A stretch of 64,000 nt of DNA from Nocardioides agariphilus (lineage in GTDB: Bacteria; Actinomycetota; Actinomycetes; Propionibacteriales; Nocardioidaceae). The notes under the pieces are model-generated. The model saw nothing but the letters and a program-made list of their open reading frames with translations, did no database searches and had not been told where the DNA came from. Positions within the stretch are counted from its first letter, which is position 1; each line of letters opens with the position of its first letter. Positions 33,271-41,697 of the stretch are shown one piece after another. Position numbers and translations under genes: made by a program. The DNA lies in NCBI RefSeq assembly GCF_015352445.1, contig NZ_JADKPO010000006.1, positions 1 through 64,000 of the forward strand. The letters run 5' to 3'.

Positions 33271-34347
33271 TCAGACCGCCCGGTCGGTGGCAGCTGCGGC
33301 CAGCTCCCGGAGCACCGCACGCGCGGGCTCGGCGAAGGTCGAGTCCTGGAGCCTGGAGAGGGACACCGAGACCAGCTCGTCGATGACCTGCTCGACCTGG
33401 GCGTGGGCGCCAGAGTCGTCGATGATGCGCCGTAGCTCGGCGATGTCGGCATCAGCCAGGGGACGGCCCAACGAGGCGTCGAGTCGTGAGGCATCGGCCG
33501 AGGAGGCGCCGTCGAGGGCCAGGGCGACCAGCACCGTGCGCTTGCCCTCGACGAGGTCGTCTCCGGCCGGCTTGCCGGTCGTGGCCGGGTCGCCGTACAC
33601 CCCGAGCAGGTCGTCGCGGAGCTGGAAGGCCTCGCCGAGCGGGAGACCGTAGGCCGACAGCTCGCGCACGTGGTCGGGCGTCGCACCCGCCAGCGTGGCG
33701 CCGACGTGGAGCGGCCGCTCGATGGAGTACTTGGCCGACTTGTAGCGCAGCACCGTCATCGCCGTGTCGACGTCGGCGTGACCGCGGGCCTGCACCGACA
33801 CGTCGAGGAACTGCCCGGCGATCACCTCGTTGCGGCAGAGGTCGAAGACCTGGAGCGCGGCAGCGACGCGATCGGCGGGCAGCCCGCATCGGCGCAGCAG
33901 CTCGTCGGACCACGAGAGCAGCAGGTCACCGAGCAGGATCGCGGCCGAGGCGCCGTACTGCTCGGGGTCGCCGCGCCACGACTGCGAGCGGTGCCGACCG
34001 GCGAACGCGCGGTGAGTGGCCGGTCGGCCCCGGCGCGTGTCGGAGGCGTCCATGTAGTCGTCGTGGACCAGGGCGCTGGCGTGCAGCACCTCGAGGGCAG
34101 CGCACGCGCGCAGCAAGGCGTCCTCGTCGGAGACGTCGGGCTCGACGGCCCGGTAGCCCCACCAGCAGAAGGCCGCCCGGAACCGCTTGCCTCCCGAGAC
34201 GCTCCGGCGGGCTTCCTCGAGCAGCGTGACGGCGTCGGGACCCAGCGGCGCCAGGCGGGCGGACATCTCGTCGAGAAACTCGTCGAGGACCTTCTGCAGC
34301 CGGTCCCGGAACGCTGCGTCGTCCCAGGAGCCGTCCCACGAGGTCAT
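33271..34347 (-). CDS. idsA: polyprenyl (geranylgeranyl-type) diphosphate synthase
   Basis: 358-aa trans-isoprenyl diphosphate synthase. First Asp-rich motif DDYMDASDTRRG (near residue 96), second DDLLGVYGD (near 247), plus GGKRFRAAF for IPP binding. Residues before the first motif (ALEVLHASALVH) are small or bulky in the pattern of short-chain (GGPP-like) enzymes; exact chain length cannot be assigned. It corresponds by neighbourhood to Rv2173 (idsA2). TAGCCT is 6 bases before the ATG. It is divergent from metF. Confidence 0.92.
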   Translation of the reverse strand: MTSWDGSWDDAAFRDRLQKVLDEFLDEMSARLAPLGPDAVTLLEEARRSVSGGKRFRAAFCWWGYRAVEPDVSDEDALLRACAALEVLHASALVHDDYMDASDTRRGRPATHRAFAGRHRSQSWRGDPEQYGASAAILLGDLLLSWSDELLRRCGLPADRVAAALQVFDLCRNEVIAGQFLDVSVQARGHADVDTAMTVLRYKSAKYSIERPLHVGATLAGATPDHVRELSAYGLPLGEAFQLRDDLLGVYGDPATTGKPAGDDLVEGKRTVLVALALDGASSADASRLDASLGRPLADADIAELRRIIDDSGAHAQVEQVIDELVSVSLSRLQDSTFAEPARAVLRELAAAATDRAV

Positions 34348-34390
34348 ACGTGGAGGCTAGTGGCCGACCCGCGTCCCTAGACTTGCCCCT
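34348..34390. promoter_or_regulatory. divergent idsA-metF promoter region
   Basis: In 43 bases there are two well-placed -10 hexamers: TAGCCT on the minus strand (34359 down to 34354), 6 bases before the idsA ATG, and TAGACT on the plus strand (34378-34383), 7 bases before the metF ATG. Both messages are therefore predicted to be leaderless. Confidence 0.6.
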
Positions 34391-35287
34391 ATGGTTGCGG
34401 CCCCCCAGGAGCATCGGCGCAGCATCGGCCAACTCGTCCGCGAGGGCGAGCGCTCGATCTCGTTCGAGTTCATGCCGCCCAAGGACGAGGCCGGCGTCGA
34501 GCAGCTGTGGTCGGCGATCCGGGACCTGGAGCCCTACCAGCCGACCTTCGTGTCGGTGACCTACGGCGCCGGCGGCACCACCCGCGACACGACGGTCGCG
34601 ATCACCGGGCGCATCGCGCGCGAGACCTCGATGCGAGCGATGGGGCACCTGACGTGCGTGGGGCACACCCGCGAGGAGCTCAGCGACATCCTCGAGGCCT
34701 ACCGCGCGGCCGGCGTGCGTGACGTGCTGGCGCTGCGCGGCGACCCCAAGGAGGGCCCGACCGCCCCGTGGACGCCGACTCCCGGCGGCTTCACCTACGC
34801 CAGCGAGCTGGTCGCCTTGGCCCAGGAGGTCGGCGGCTTCAGCATCGGCGTCGCCGCCTTCCCCGAGGGTCATCCGTCCGCCGAGTCGAAGGACGCTGAC
34901 GCGCGCGTGCTGGTCGCCAAGGCCGAGGCCGGCGCGCAGTTCGCCGTGACCCAGCTGTTCTTCCGGGCGGCCGACTACGCCGACCTCGTCGCTCGCGTGC
35001 GGGCGCTCGGCTGCGACATCCCGATCCTGCCGGGCATCATGCCGATCACCAACCTGCGCCAGGTCGCCCGGATGGCCGAGCTGTCCGGGGCGGTGCTGCC
35101 CGACGAGGTCAGCGCCAGGTTCGACGGACTGACCGAGCCAGCCGACGTGCGGCGCGTGGGCGTCGAGGTGGCGACCGAGCTGTGCCAGCAGGTGCTGGCG
35201 CTCGGGGCACCCGGGCTGCACTTCTACACGCTCAACCGGTCGCGGGCGACGCTGGAGATCTTCGAGGCCCTGCGCATCACGGCCTAG
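34391..35287 (+). CDS. metF: 5,10-methylenetetrahydrofolate reductase
   Basis: 298-aa FAD-dependent TIM barrel making 5-methyl-tetrahydrofolate for methionine synthesis. Seen: SFEFMPPKDEAG with the catalytic Glu, FVSVTYGAGGTTRDTT, LTCVGHTREEL, VLALRGDP, AQFAVTQLFF and LPGIMPI. Length and order are normal for bacterial MetF. Divergent from idsA, as Rv2172c is near Rv2173 in M. tuberculosis. Confidence 0.94.
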   Translation: MVAAPQEHRRSIGQLVREGERSISFEFMPPKDEAGVEQLWSAIRDLEPYQPTFVSVTYGAGGTTRDTTVAITGRIARETSMRAMGHLTCVGHTREELSDILEAYRAAGVRDVLALRGDPKEGPTAPWTPTPGGFTYASELVALAQEVGGFSIGVAAFPEGHPSAESKDADARVLVAKAEAGAQFAVTQLFFRAADYADLVARVRALGCDIPILPGIMPITNLRQVARMAELSGAVLPDEVSARFDGLTEPADVRRVGVEVATELCQQVLALGAPGLHFYTLNRSRATLEIFEALRITA

Positions 35288-35393
35288 CTCCGGCCTCGCT
35301 GCGGTCGGCTGTCGTCGCGCTATGAGCTGTGCTCTTCCTCCTCCGCTTGACTCGCTGGCGCTGGCTTCCGCTGCCACTGGCTAACCTCCTGGC

Positions 35394-36005
35394 ATGCGCA
35401 CCGTCACCGTCACCGGGCAGGGCACCGCACGTGAGGTCCCCGACACCGTCGTCGTCCGCGTCGCGGCCAGCCAGCGTGCGGCGGGCGTCGCCGAGGCCCT
35501 CGCGGGAGCCAACTCGGCTGCCGACGAGATCGTCGCCGTGGGCCGCGAGCACACCGACGCATCCCGCATCGCCTCGACCAATCTCAACGTGTGGCCGGCC
35601 TACGACAACCAGGGGCAGCCCAGTGGCTTCGAGGCTCGTCACTCACTGAGCATCTCCAGCACCGACGTCCAGGCTGCGGGCAAGCTGCTCGGCGAGCTGG
35701 CGAGCCGGGTCGGTGACCGGTTGCAGGTGGAGTCCTTGAGCCTCGAGGTCGGCGACGTGAGCCGCGCGAACGGGCAGGCGCGCGCCGCTGCCTACGCCGA
35801 CGCGGTGTCCAGGGCCAACCACCTGGCCGAGCTCGCCGGGGTGCGGCTGGGCCAGCCGCAGGCGATCGCCGACGGCGGCGGGTTCGCCTCGCCCATGGCC
35901 GAGGGCGGCGCGATGCGGGCGATGAAGTCCAGCGCGGATGTCGCCATCGCCCCCGGCGAGACCACGATCTCGGCGACGTTGACGGTGACCTTCGAGCTCG
36001 TCTGA
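35394..36005 (+). CDS. SIMPL-domain (DUF541) protein
   Basis: 203-aa SIMPL/DUF541 protein. The first block VTVTGQGTAREVPDTVVVRV and the closing PGETTISATLTVTFEL are characteristic, and the middle has NGQARAAAYADAVSRANHLA. Unlike many members there is no signal peptide, so it seems cytosolic. Biochemical role not established for the family. TAACCT is 6 bases before the ATG. Its stop is 9 bases from the end of the convergent oxidoreductase gene. Confidence 0.85.
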   Translation: MRTVTVTGQGTAREVPDTVVVRVAASQRAAGVAEALAGANSAADEIVAVGREHTDASRIASTNLNVWPAYDNQGQPSGFEARHSLSISSTDVQAAGKLLGELASRVGDRLQVESLSLEVGDVSRANGQARAAAYADAVSRANHLAELAGVRLGQPQAIADGGGFASPMAEGGAMRAMKSSADVAIAPGETTISATLTVTFELV

Positions 36006-36014
36006 GTGACGGCC

Positions 36015-37301
36015 TCAGGCCGGCCCGACGACCTGGGCGACCAGTGCGGCCGACAGGCCCACGTAGGGCAGCCCGGCGCCCGGCGTGGCATGCGCCCCCA
36101 CGGCGTACACACCGGCGACAGGAGTGCCCGGCCCGAGTCTGCGCAGCACGGTCCGTGGTCCCTGCCACAGGACGCCGTACGGCGAGCCGCCCCATGCCTC
36201 GACCAGATCACGCGGAGACCGGTCCACCCGCGTGACCACCTGGCTGCGGATGTCGATACCGCGTCGGGCCAGCGTCGTCACCAGGTCCTCGTCGACGCGA
36301 CCACGTCCGAGCAGGGTCCAGGCAGGACCGTTGGCCCGGACCACGATCGTCGGCTCCCGAGGCTCTCCGTGCAGCACGGTCTCGTGCGCCATCTCGGGCA
36401 GGTCGCCTGCCAGCCCCAGGTGCACCATGACCGGAGGCAGCGCGGGCATGGTCCGGGCGACGTACGACGATAGGGCAGGCAGTCGGCGCGGGTCGCAGGC
36501 GACGACGACGACATCGGACTCGACGACGCCGACCTCGGTGACCACCCCGATGGCTCGTCCGTCCCGCACCTGCAGGTCTCGGACCTCCGTGCCCCGCAGC
36601 ACGTCGACGCGGCGCGTCGCGAGCCTGGCCACCAGCGCGCCGAGGAGCGCCTGCATCCCTCCCGAGACCACCGACGAGCCGAAGCGCTGCTCGACGTAGG
36701 CCGTCACGCCCACCCAGGCCGGCACGTCTCGCGGGTCGTGCCCCTCGGCCTCCGCTGGATACAGCGCCATCTGACGGAGCCGGTCGTCACGCAGCCGGCG
36801 CGCGTGACGGGCCAGGCTCTCTCGCTTCCTCAGCCGGGCGGCCAGGGCAGGAGGCAGACGTGCGGGATCCCAGGGGCGTTCGAGGTACTCGCGACGCAGC
36901 ACCTCCCAGTCGTCGGCGTAGGCGTGCACGTAGTCGGCCCAGCGAGTCCCAAGACCCGGCTCCATGGCCTCGAGCGCCGCGACCTGTGCGCCCCGGGTGG
37001 GTGGCAGGCTCACCGACGAACCGTCGGCGAACCTGTGCTCGCGCAGGACGTCGAGCTCGACCAGCTCCAGCTCGCGCTCGAGCGGACGCCCTGACTTGCG
37101 GAACAGGTCGCGCAGCACAGCGGGCAGGACGGTGTACGTCGGTCCGCCCTCCCAGCTGAACCCGTCCTGCTCCACCGGCAGCAGCGCGCCCCCGATCCGC
37201 TCGGCTCGTTCGAGGAGGGTGACCGCGTGGCCGAGCTTGGCCAGCCGGGCTGCGGCTGCCAAGCCACCGAACCCGCCGCCTACGACAGCCACCTTCGCCA
37301 T
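36015..37301 (-). CDS. FAD-dependent oxidoreductase (phytoene desaturase-like)
   Basis: 428-aa flavoprotein. The N-terminal Rossmann signature VAVVGGGFGGLAAAARLAKLG is followed by the acidic residue in VTLLERAERIGG, and the C-terminal FAD motif is GVYAVGAHATPGAGLPYVG. The middle (SSVVSGGMQALLGALVARL) matches carotenoid and related desaturases or amine oxidases. No carotenoid genes are adjacent. It lies 4 bases after an ATP-grasp gene, so the two probably act on one substrate, which I cannot name. Confidence 0.85.
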   Translation of the reverse strand: MAKVAVVGGGFGGLAAAARLAKLGHAVTLLERAERIGGALLPVEQDGFSWEGGPTYTVLPAVLRDLFRKSGRPLERELELVELDVLREHRFADGSSVSLPPTRGAQVAALEAMEPGLGTRWADYVHAYADDWEVLRREYLERPWDPARLPPALAARLRKRESLARHARRLRDDRLRQMALYPAEAEGHDPRDVPAWVGVTAYVEQRFGSSVVSGGMQALLGALVARLATRRVDVLRGTEVRDLQVRDGRAIGVVTEVGVVESDVVVVACDPRRLPALSSYVARTMPALPPVMVHLGLAGDLPEMAHETVLHGEPREPTIVVRANGPAWTLLGRGRVDEDLVTTLARRGIDIRSQVVTRVDRSPRDLVEAWGGSPYGVLWQGPRTVLRRLGPGTPVAGVYAVGAHATPGAGLPYVGLSAALVAQVVGPA

Positions 37302-37305
37302 GGGC

Positions 37306-38715
37306 CTATCCTCGCCGCAGGTCCGGCGCGGCGGTCAGGTCGCCCAGGTCGACGCCGTACTCCCTCCGCAGCAGGTCGTAGAGCGCCAGGTTCACCGTCG
37401 ACAGGCGCACCCCCGGAGCCAGCGCCGAGCACGGCTGCACCTTGGCGAACAGGCCCGCCGGGGTGTCGGCCATCACCAGGACGTCCTCGGCGTCGACGCC
37501 CGGATCCTGCGAGGAGATCTCGAAGCTGTGACCGTCCCACGTGAGCGCCTCCGTGACGTCGCCGACCACCACGTCCTTGGCCAGCGCGACGGCGCGGCCG
37601 CCGGGCTCGGCGTCGATGAGCGGCAGCAGCGCCTCGACGTCGGCCACCCGCACTCCTGGGTCCTGACCGAGGACGAGCGCGTCCTGCAGGAGGGAGAAGA
37701 GCTTGCGGTCGATCTGCGTCACCTGCGTGAACCCGGCCGATGCCCGGGTGTTGAGCTCCGTGGGCCGAAACCCCTCGGCGGTGAGGACACCGTCGATCCC
37801 GAAGGCGCCGCGGTAGCCGTGGTGCTCCCTGAGGTGCTCGCCGACCTTGCGGGCAGCGGTTCGCATCTCGACACGGTCGGGCGGTGGGGCGTCCCAGTAG
37901 GTCGACAGGCCGCCGTACCGGAACGTCCGGGTGGCCTCGTCGCGCAGGATCGAGATCTCGACGGGGCGCAGGGCGGCCGTGCCGTCGGGCAGCACGATCC
38001 CGTGGATCGAGCAGGGCACACCGTCGAGGAACGGCAGCACCCGGACCCGGTCGCAACGGGGCAGGAACCACGCGACCGCCCGTTGCTGGTCACCCTCGTC
38101 GCGCACCCAGCGCACGTAGTCGCCGCCGCCGTTGAAGCCCTGCTTGGTGTCGCCGGACCACACGGCCCCCAGCGGTCCGCTCAGGCCCTCGGTCGCGTCC
38201 GCGAGCGCGTCGCGGTCGACCGGGACGATCTCATACGGCGCCCGGGCGACTCCTGCGGCCTCCCAGATCGCGTCGGCCAGCAGCTTGTCCTCCAGCGCCA
38301 AGAACGCCTGCGGGCGTCCGGAGACCACGGGGCGTCCCAGTACTGGCTCGTCGGTCGTGACGAACGGCCCACCCACCCAGACGCCTTGCCTGTCGGGGTC
38401 GAACGCCTCCACCGCTGCGACTGCGTGGTCCGGGAGATGGCGGGCCAGGTCGTCGAGGACCCGCATCTCCTCGGTCACGTTGGAGGTGGGCGGGGCCTCG
38501 ATGTCGACCACGACGCAGTCGCCCTCGGCCGGCTTGGGACCTGCGCCGTGGGCGTAGGTGATGGCCAAGACCGTGGCGTCGACCTCACGCAGCCAGGCGA
38601 CCAGCTCCGTGCGGGCTGCGAGGATGCCCGGCCCCACGATCACCGGCCGGCCGGCATAGGTCGCCAGCAGACGTTCGGTGAGGTCCGCGCGCACCTCGGG
38701 GTCGGCCAGCTCCAC
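37306..38715 (-). CDS. ATP-grasp family protein
   Basis: About 469 aa. The central region looks like an ATP-grasp ligase: FLALEDKLLADAIWEAAG (N-lobe), VLPFLDGVPCSIHGIVLPDG (strands around the ATP site) and the metal-binding end GYRGAFGIDGVLTAEG with TELNTRASAG. An N-terminal pre-grasp domain (RPVIVGPGILAARTELVAWL) precedes it. The predicted reaction is ATP-dependent joining of an acid to an amine or thiol; the substrate is unknown. The start is uncertain; GTG at 38715 follows a GGAGAG-like purine run. First gene of a two-gene operon with the oxidoreductase. Confidence 0.75.
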   Translation of the reverse strand: MELADPEVRADLTERLLATYAGRPVIVGPGILAARTELVAWLREVDATVLAITYAHGAGPKPAEGDCVVVDIEAPPTSNVTEEMRVLDDLARHLPDHAVAAVEAFDPDRQGVWVGGPFVTTDEPVLGRPVVSGRPQAFLALEDKLLADAIWEAAGVARAPYEIVPVDRDALADATEGLSGPLGAVWSGDTKQGFNGGGDYVRWVRDEGDQQRAVAWFLPRCDRVRVLPFLDGVPCSIHGIVLPDGTAALRPVEISILRDEATRTFRYGGLSTYWDAPPPDRVEMRTAARKVGEHLREHHGYRGAFGIDGVLTAEGFRPTELNTRASAGFTQVTQIDRKLFSLLQDALVLGQDPGVRVADVEALLPLIDAEPGGRAVALAKDVVVGDVTEALTWDGHSFEISSQDPGVDAEDVLVMADTPAGLFAKVQPCSALAPGVRLSTVNLALYDLLRREYGVDLGDLTAAPDLRRG

Positions 38716-38799
38716 CTCTCCAGCATCGGTGGTCGAGCCGCGCGAGCGCCAGGGAGCCCGTGTCGAGACTACGCACGCCGAGGTGGCTACCGTGCGCAC

Positions 38800-39528
38800 G
38801 TGCCCGAACTCACCGCCGGCCTGGTGCTCCTGCTGGGCTTGGCGGTCCTCATCGGGGCCTTGGTGCAAGGGAGCGTGGGGTTCGGCGTCGTGGTCGTGGC
38901 GGCTCCGTTCGTCGTCTGGCTGGCGCCCGGGCTGATGCCGGGCTCCATGCTGGTCTGCGGGTTCGTGCTGCCGCTGCTGCACCTGGCCGGCAGCTGGCGC
39001 GAGGTGAACCGCCGACACCTCACGACGGTGCTCGCGGCCCGGCTCGCGCTGACCCCTCTCGGGGTCTGGGTGGTGGCGGTGTCGAGCCAGCGACTGATCG
39101 CGCTGCTGGTCGGGGTGCTCGTCCTGGTGGTGGCGGTCACCTCGGCGGCTGCTCCGCGGTTCGAGCCGAGCACCCGCAACCTGCTGCTGGCCGGTGCCTT
39201 GACCGGAGTCTCCGGGACCACTGCTGCGGTCGGCGGACCCTTCGTCGCGATGACCCTCCAGCACCAGCCGGCCGGCGAGCTCCGGGCGACGCTCGCGGCG
39301 TTCTTCACCGTCGGGTCGCTGGGGTCGCTGACCGGCCTGGCGGTGGCCGACGAGCTCTCCCGCGACCAGCTCTTGTGGGGCCTGCTGTTCGTGCCGTTCC
39401 TGGTGGTCGGCTACCTGCTGAGCCGACCCGTGACCCGGCGGCTCGACGACGGGCTACTGCGCTCGGTGATGCTGGGGTTCTGCGTGGTGGCCGGTGTCTC
39501 GATCATCTTGAGGGCGGCGCTGGCGTGA
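38800..39528 (+). CDS. TSUP (TauE/SafE) family permease
   Basis: 242-aa membrane protein with about eight helices in two TauE/SafE half repeats: GALVQGSVGFGVVVVAAPFV near the N-terminus and SGTTAAVGGPFVAM in the second half. Members export sulfite or organosulfur anions; substrate here unknown. GTG start with TACCGT 6 bases upstream (38788-38793). The long open frame upstream is antisense to the ATP-grasp gene. Ends with a 26-base overlap with the convergent DUF4126 gene. Confidence 0.85.
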   Translation: MPELTAGLVLLLGLAVLIGALVQGSVGFGVVVVAAPFVVWLAPGLMPGSMLVCGFVLPLLHLAGSWREVNRRHLTTVLAARLALTPLGVWVVAVSSQRLIALLVGVLVLVVAVTSAAAPRFEPSTRNLLLAGALTGVSGTTAAVGGPFVAMTLQHQPAGELRATLAAFFTVGSLGSLTGLAVADELSRDQLLWGLLFVPFLVVGYLLSRPVTRRLDDGLLRSVMLGFCVVAGVSIILRAALA

Positions 39529-40105
39529 GGCCGTGGCCCGGTCTCCTCCAGCGGCGCCAGCCGCGGCGGACCAGTCTGGCCACGAAGGAGAGCATCACCA
39601 GTCCGAGCACCAGCAGGACCGCCGCGACCGCTGCGGCTGCTCGAGGGTTCTCGATCGCGAACCACACCACGGCGAGCACCGTGATGTCCTCGGCGATGCT
39701 GGCGCCGATGTTGGTGACCGGCTCGGGTGAGGAGTTGATCGCCAGCCGGCCGCCCGCCTTCACCAGGTGTGACAGGAGTGCGGTGCCGCCGCCCACGACG
39801 CCGTACACCGCGTGCTGCAAGGTGTCCGCGTCACCGGCGAGGAGCACGCCGATGACTGCGCCGCTCGTCGGGCGGATCGCCGTCGAGATGGCGTCCCAGG
39901 TCGAGTCGACGAAGGGGATCTTGTCGGCCACGAACTCCATGGCGTAGAGGAAGAACGCCACGCCCAGGACGTCCCAACGGTGCAGGGCGTCCGGGATCTG
40001 GCCGGTCGGGCTGACCCGGTCGGCGATGCCCAGGACCAGCACGACCAGGTAGGCGTTGACGCCGCTGGCCCAGCCGCTCGAGAAGACCAGGGACAAGGAG
40101 TCCAT
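39503..40105 (-). CDS. DUF4126 membrane protein
   Basis: 200-aa membrane protein of the DUF4126 family: GWASGVNAYLVVLVLGIADR at the start and FVADKIPFVDSTWDAI in the middle are typical, with about five helices. The C-terminus is basic. Function unknown. Last gene of the minus-strand unit ybaK-like, arsC-like, DUF4126, separated by 9 and 10 bases. Confidence 0.85.
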   Translation of the reverse strand: MDSLSLVFSSGWASGVNAYLVVLVLGIADRVSPTGQIPDALHRWDVLGVAFFLYAMEFVADKIPFVDSTWDAISTAIRPTSGAVIGVLLAGDADTLQHAVYGVVGGGTALLSHLVKAGGRLAINSSPEPVTNIGASIAEDITVLAVVWFAIENPRAAAAVAAVLLVLGLVMLSFVARLVRRGWRRWRRPGHGLTPAPPSR

Positions 40106-40114
40106 GTGCGGACC

Positions 40115-40471
40115 CTATGTCTCGGCGTCGATGACCCTGTCCAGCGACTCGGCGTCGCGCCCGACCACGGTCGTGCCGTCACTGGCGGTGATGATCGGAC
40201 GCTGGATGATGCGCGGGTGCGCGGCCAGCGCGGCGTACCACTCGTCTCGATGCGCGGCGTCTCTCGGAAGGTCGACCCCCTCCTCCTTGGCCTCCTTGGC
40301 CCGGGCGATGTCCCACGGCTCGAGGGCGAGCCGGGCCACCACCTCGCGCAAGGTGGCCTCGTCAGGCGGGTCGTCGAGATAGCGCCGCACGGTGTAGGTG
40401 ATCCCGGCGGCGTCGAGCTCCTCGACGGCCACGCGACACTTCGAGCAGTACGGGTTGAGCCACAGCTCCAC
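40115..40471 (-). CDS. ArsC/Spx-family reductase-like protein
   Basis: 118-aa thioredoxin-fold protein with the redox site NPYCSKC (residues 6-12), PPDEATLREVVARL, and the basic HPRIIQRPIIT that contains the Arg expected after helix 3. It is close to the arsenate-reductase-like family but there is no ars operon nearby, so arsenate need not be the substrate. Confidence 0.85.
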   Translation of the reverse strand: MELWLNPYCSKCRVAVEELDAAGITYTVRRYLDDPPDEATLREVVARLALEPWDIARAKEAKEEGVDLPRDAAHRDEWYAALAAHPRIIQRPIITASDGTTVVGRDAESLDRVIDAET

Positions 40472-40481
40472 GGGTCCTCCT

Positions 40482-40964
40482 CTACTCGACCTCGATCTCG
40501 GTGGCGCCGGTCATCTCGAGCAGCTCGTCGTACGTCGTCGAGTAGACGGCTGCGGGATGGCCGGCGGCGGCCCAGATCACGGAGTACTGGCGCAGCTCGG
40601 TGTCGAGCCAGGTAGGTACCGGCGCCGGGTGGGCGATGGGGGAGACCCCGCCGATCACCTGGCCGGTGTGCTCGCGCACGAACTCGGGCGAGGCGCGCTT
40701 GAGCGCGCCGACTCCGATGCGTGCCGCCGTCAGACCGGTGTCGACCCGATGGCTCCCGGAGGTGAGGATCAGCACCGGCGAGCCGTCGGCGTCGAAGAGC
40801 AGGCTGTTGGCGATGGCGCCCACCTCGCAGCCGAGGGCGGCAGCGGCGAGTGCCGCCGTGTGGACCGACTCTGGAAGAATGACGATCTCGCCCGCACCTC
40901 CGCGGGCGGTGTGTGCTTCCCGGAACCGCGAGATCGCGGCGTGCTCCGCAGGTTGGCTCGACAT
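40482..40964 (-). CDS. YbaK/EbsC-family aminoacyl-tRNA deacylase-like protein
   Basis: 160-aa YbaK/ProX-type protein that probably hydrolyses mischarged aminoacyl-tRNA. Seen: the core Lys replaced in NSLLFDADG, then LTSGSHRVDTG, and the conserved tail QVIGGVSPIAHPAPVPTWLD. The ATG at 40964 has TAGGGT 7 bases before it (leaderless). The upstream in-frame extension runs into the divergent gene and was rejected. Confidence 0.88.
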   Translation of the reverse strand: MSSQPAEHAAISRFREAHTARGGAGEIVILPESVHTAALAAAALGCEVGAIANSLLFDADGSPVLILTSGSHRVDTGLTAARIGVGALKRASPEFVREHTGQVIGGVSPIAHPAPVPTWLDTELRQYSVIWAAAGHPAAVYSTTYDELLEMTGATEIEVE

Positions 40965-41010
40965 GGGCGCGACCCTAGCGAGCGGTGACGAACGAGAGGG
41001 ACGGGTGTCG

Positions 41011-41517
41011 ATGGGACGGCAGTGGCCGGACTCGGTCATCAACGCGATGCGGTGCCTGGTGGCGCTGGTGGTGCTGATGGGCGTCGGCACGTTGCTGACC
41101 ATCGTTCTTCAAGACTCCCTCATCGAGTCGTGGGCCGAGGGCAACCCGGCTGCTCGCGAGATCTTGCGCGACGGTGGGGTGGAGGCGCTCAAGGCCGGCT
41201 CGCTCGCGTTGCCGGCGTTCGTGCCGGTCGCGGTCGTGATGTACGTCGTGCTCGTGAGCCTGGTGGCGGTGCTGCGGGTGTTCTTCCGCGAGGGCTACGA
41301 GTGGGCCCGGGTGTCGCTGGCCGCGGTCGGGCTGATCCTCGGGCTGGTCGCCGGGCTGATCGCGTTCCGCGAGGGACCGCCCGTGGTGTTCGTCGTCTTG
41401 TGCGTGCTCACGCTCCTGGTCGACGCGGTGTTCGTGGCCCTCCTCTTCCACCGCGACACCACCGAGTTCATCCGTGGCTCCTGGGTGGTCCACCACGAGG
41501 CCTCCGACCAGGGCTGA
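41011..41517 (+). CDS. small four-helix membrane protein
   Basis: 168-aa protein with four hydrophobic segments (about 13-33, 68-90, 101-118, 124-142) and short loops. The region resembles tail-less membrane proteins annotated only as hypothetical in actinobacteria. ATG at 41011 was chosen; in-frame GTG codons at 40984 and 41005 are possible. It lies 85 bases upstream of the LexA box, so it is probably not part of the SOS unit. Confidence 0.65.
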   Translation: MGRQWPDSVINAMRCLVALVVLMGVGTLLTIVLQDSLIESWAEGNPAAREILRDGGVEALKAGSLALPAFVPVAVVMYVVLVSLVAVLRVFFREGYEWARVSLAAVGLILGLVAGLIAFREGPPVVFVVLCVLTLLVDAVFVALLFHRDTTEFIRGSWVVHHEASDQG

Positions 41518-41562
41518 TCGCTGGTGGGGGTGCGGCTCGTCCACACCCGCTCGACCTGGCTC

Positions 41563-41617
41563 TTGACGGGCTGTCGGCGGGCGGAGGTATCGTGCTCCTA
41601 GTCGAACATTTGTTCGA
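41563..41617 (+). promoter_or_regulatory. SOS promoter with perfect LexA box
   Basis: TCGAAC-ATTT-GTTCGA at 41602-41617 is an exact match to the actinobacterial LexA box (TCGAACN4GTTCGA). TTGACG (41563-41568) and TATCGT (41588-41593) form a possible promoter with a 19-base spacer, putting the LexA box over the transcription start. It controls the DUF6504-HEPN-dnaE2 unit. Confidence 0.85.
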
Positions 41618-41634
41618 CTGATCCGGCGGGAGCG

Positions 41635-41673
41635 ACTCGACCCCGCTCCTCGCCGGGTCGTCCGGGGTCGAGT
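41635..41673 (+). other. leader hairpin downstream of the LexA box
   Basis: Perfect 11-bp inverted repeat ACTCGACCCCG (41635-41645) and CGGGGTCGAGT (41663-41673) with a 17-base loop, in the untranslated leader 24 bases before the DUF6504 start. It ends just upstream of the ribosome site GAGGTGGGAG. It may modulate translation or transcript stability. Confidence 0.6.
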
Positions 41674-41697
41674 GAGCCGCAGAGGTGGGAGCGCGAG

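Noticed and set aside
36964-38799. Long plus-strand extension upstream of the TSUP permease
   Set aside because: Antisense to the ATP-grasp and oxidoreductase genes; permease homology begins only at the GTG at 38800.
41011-41517. Candidate ImuA/ImuB upstream of DUF6504
   Set aside because: The product is a 168-aa four-helix membrane protein without RecA-like or Y-polymerase motifs, and it lies upstream of the LexA box.
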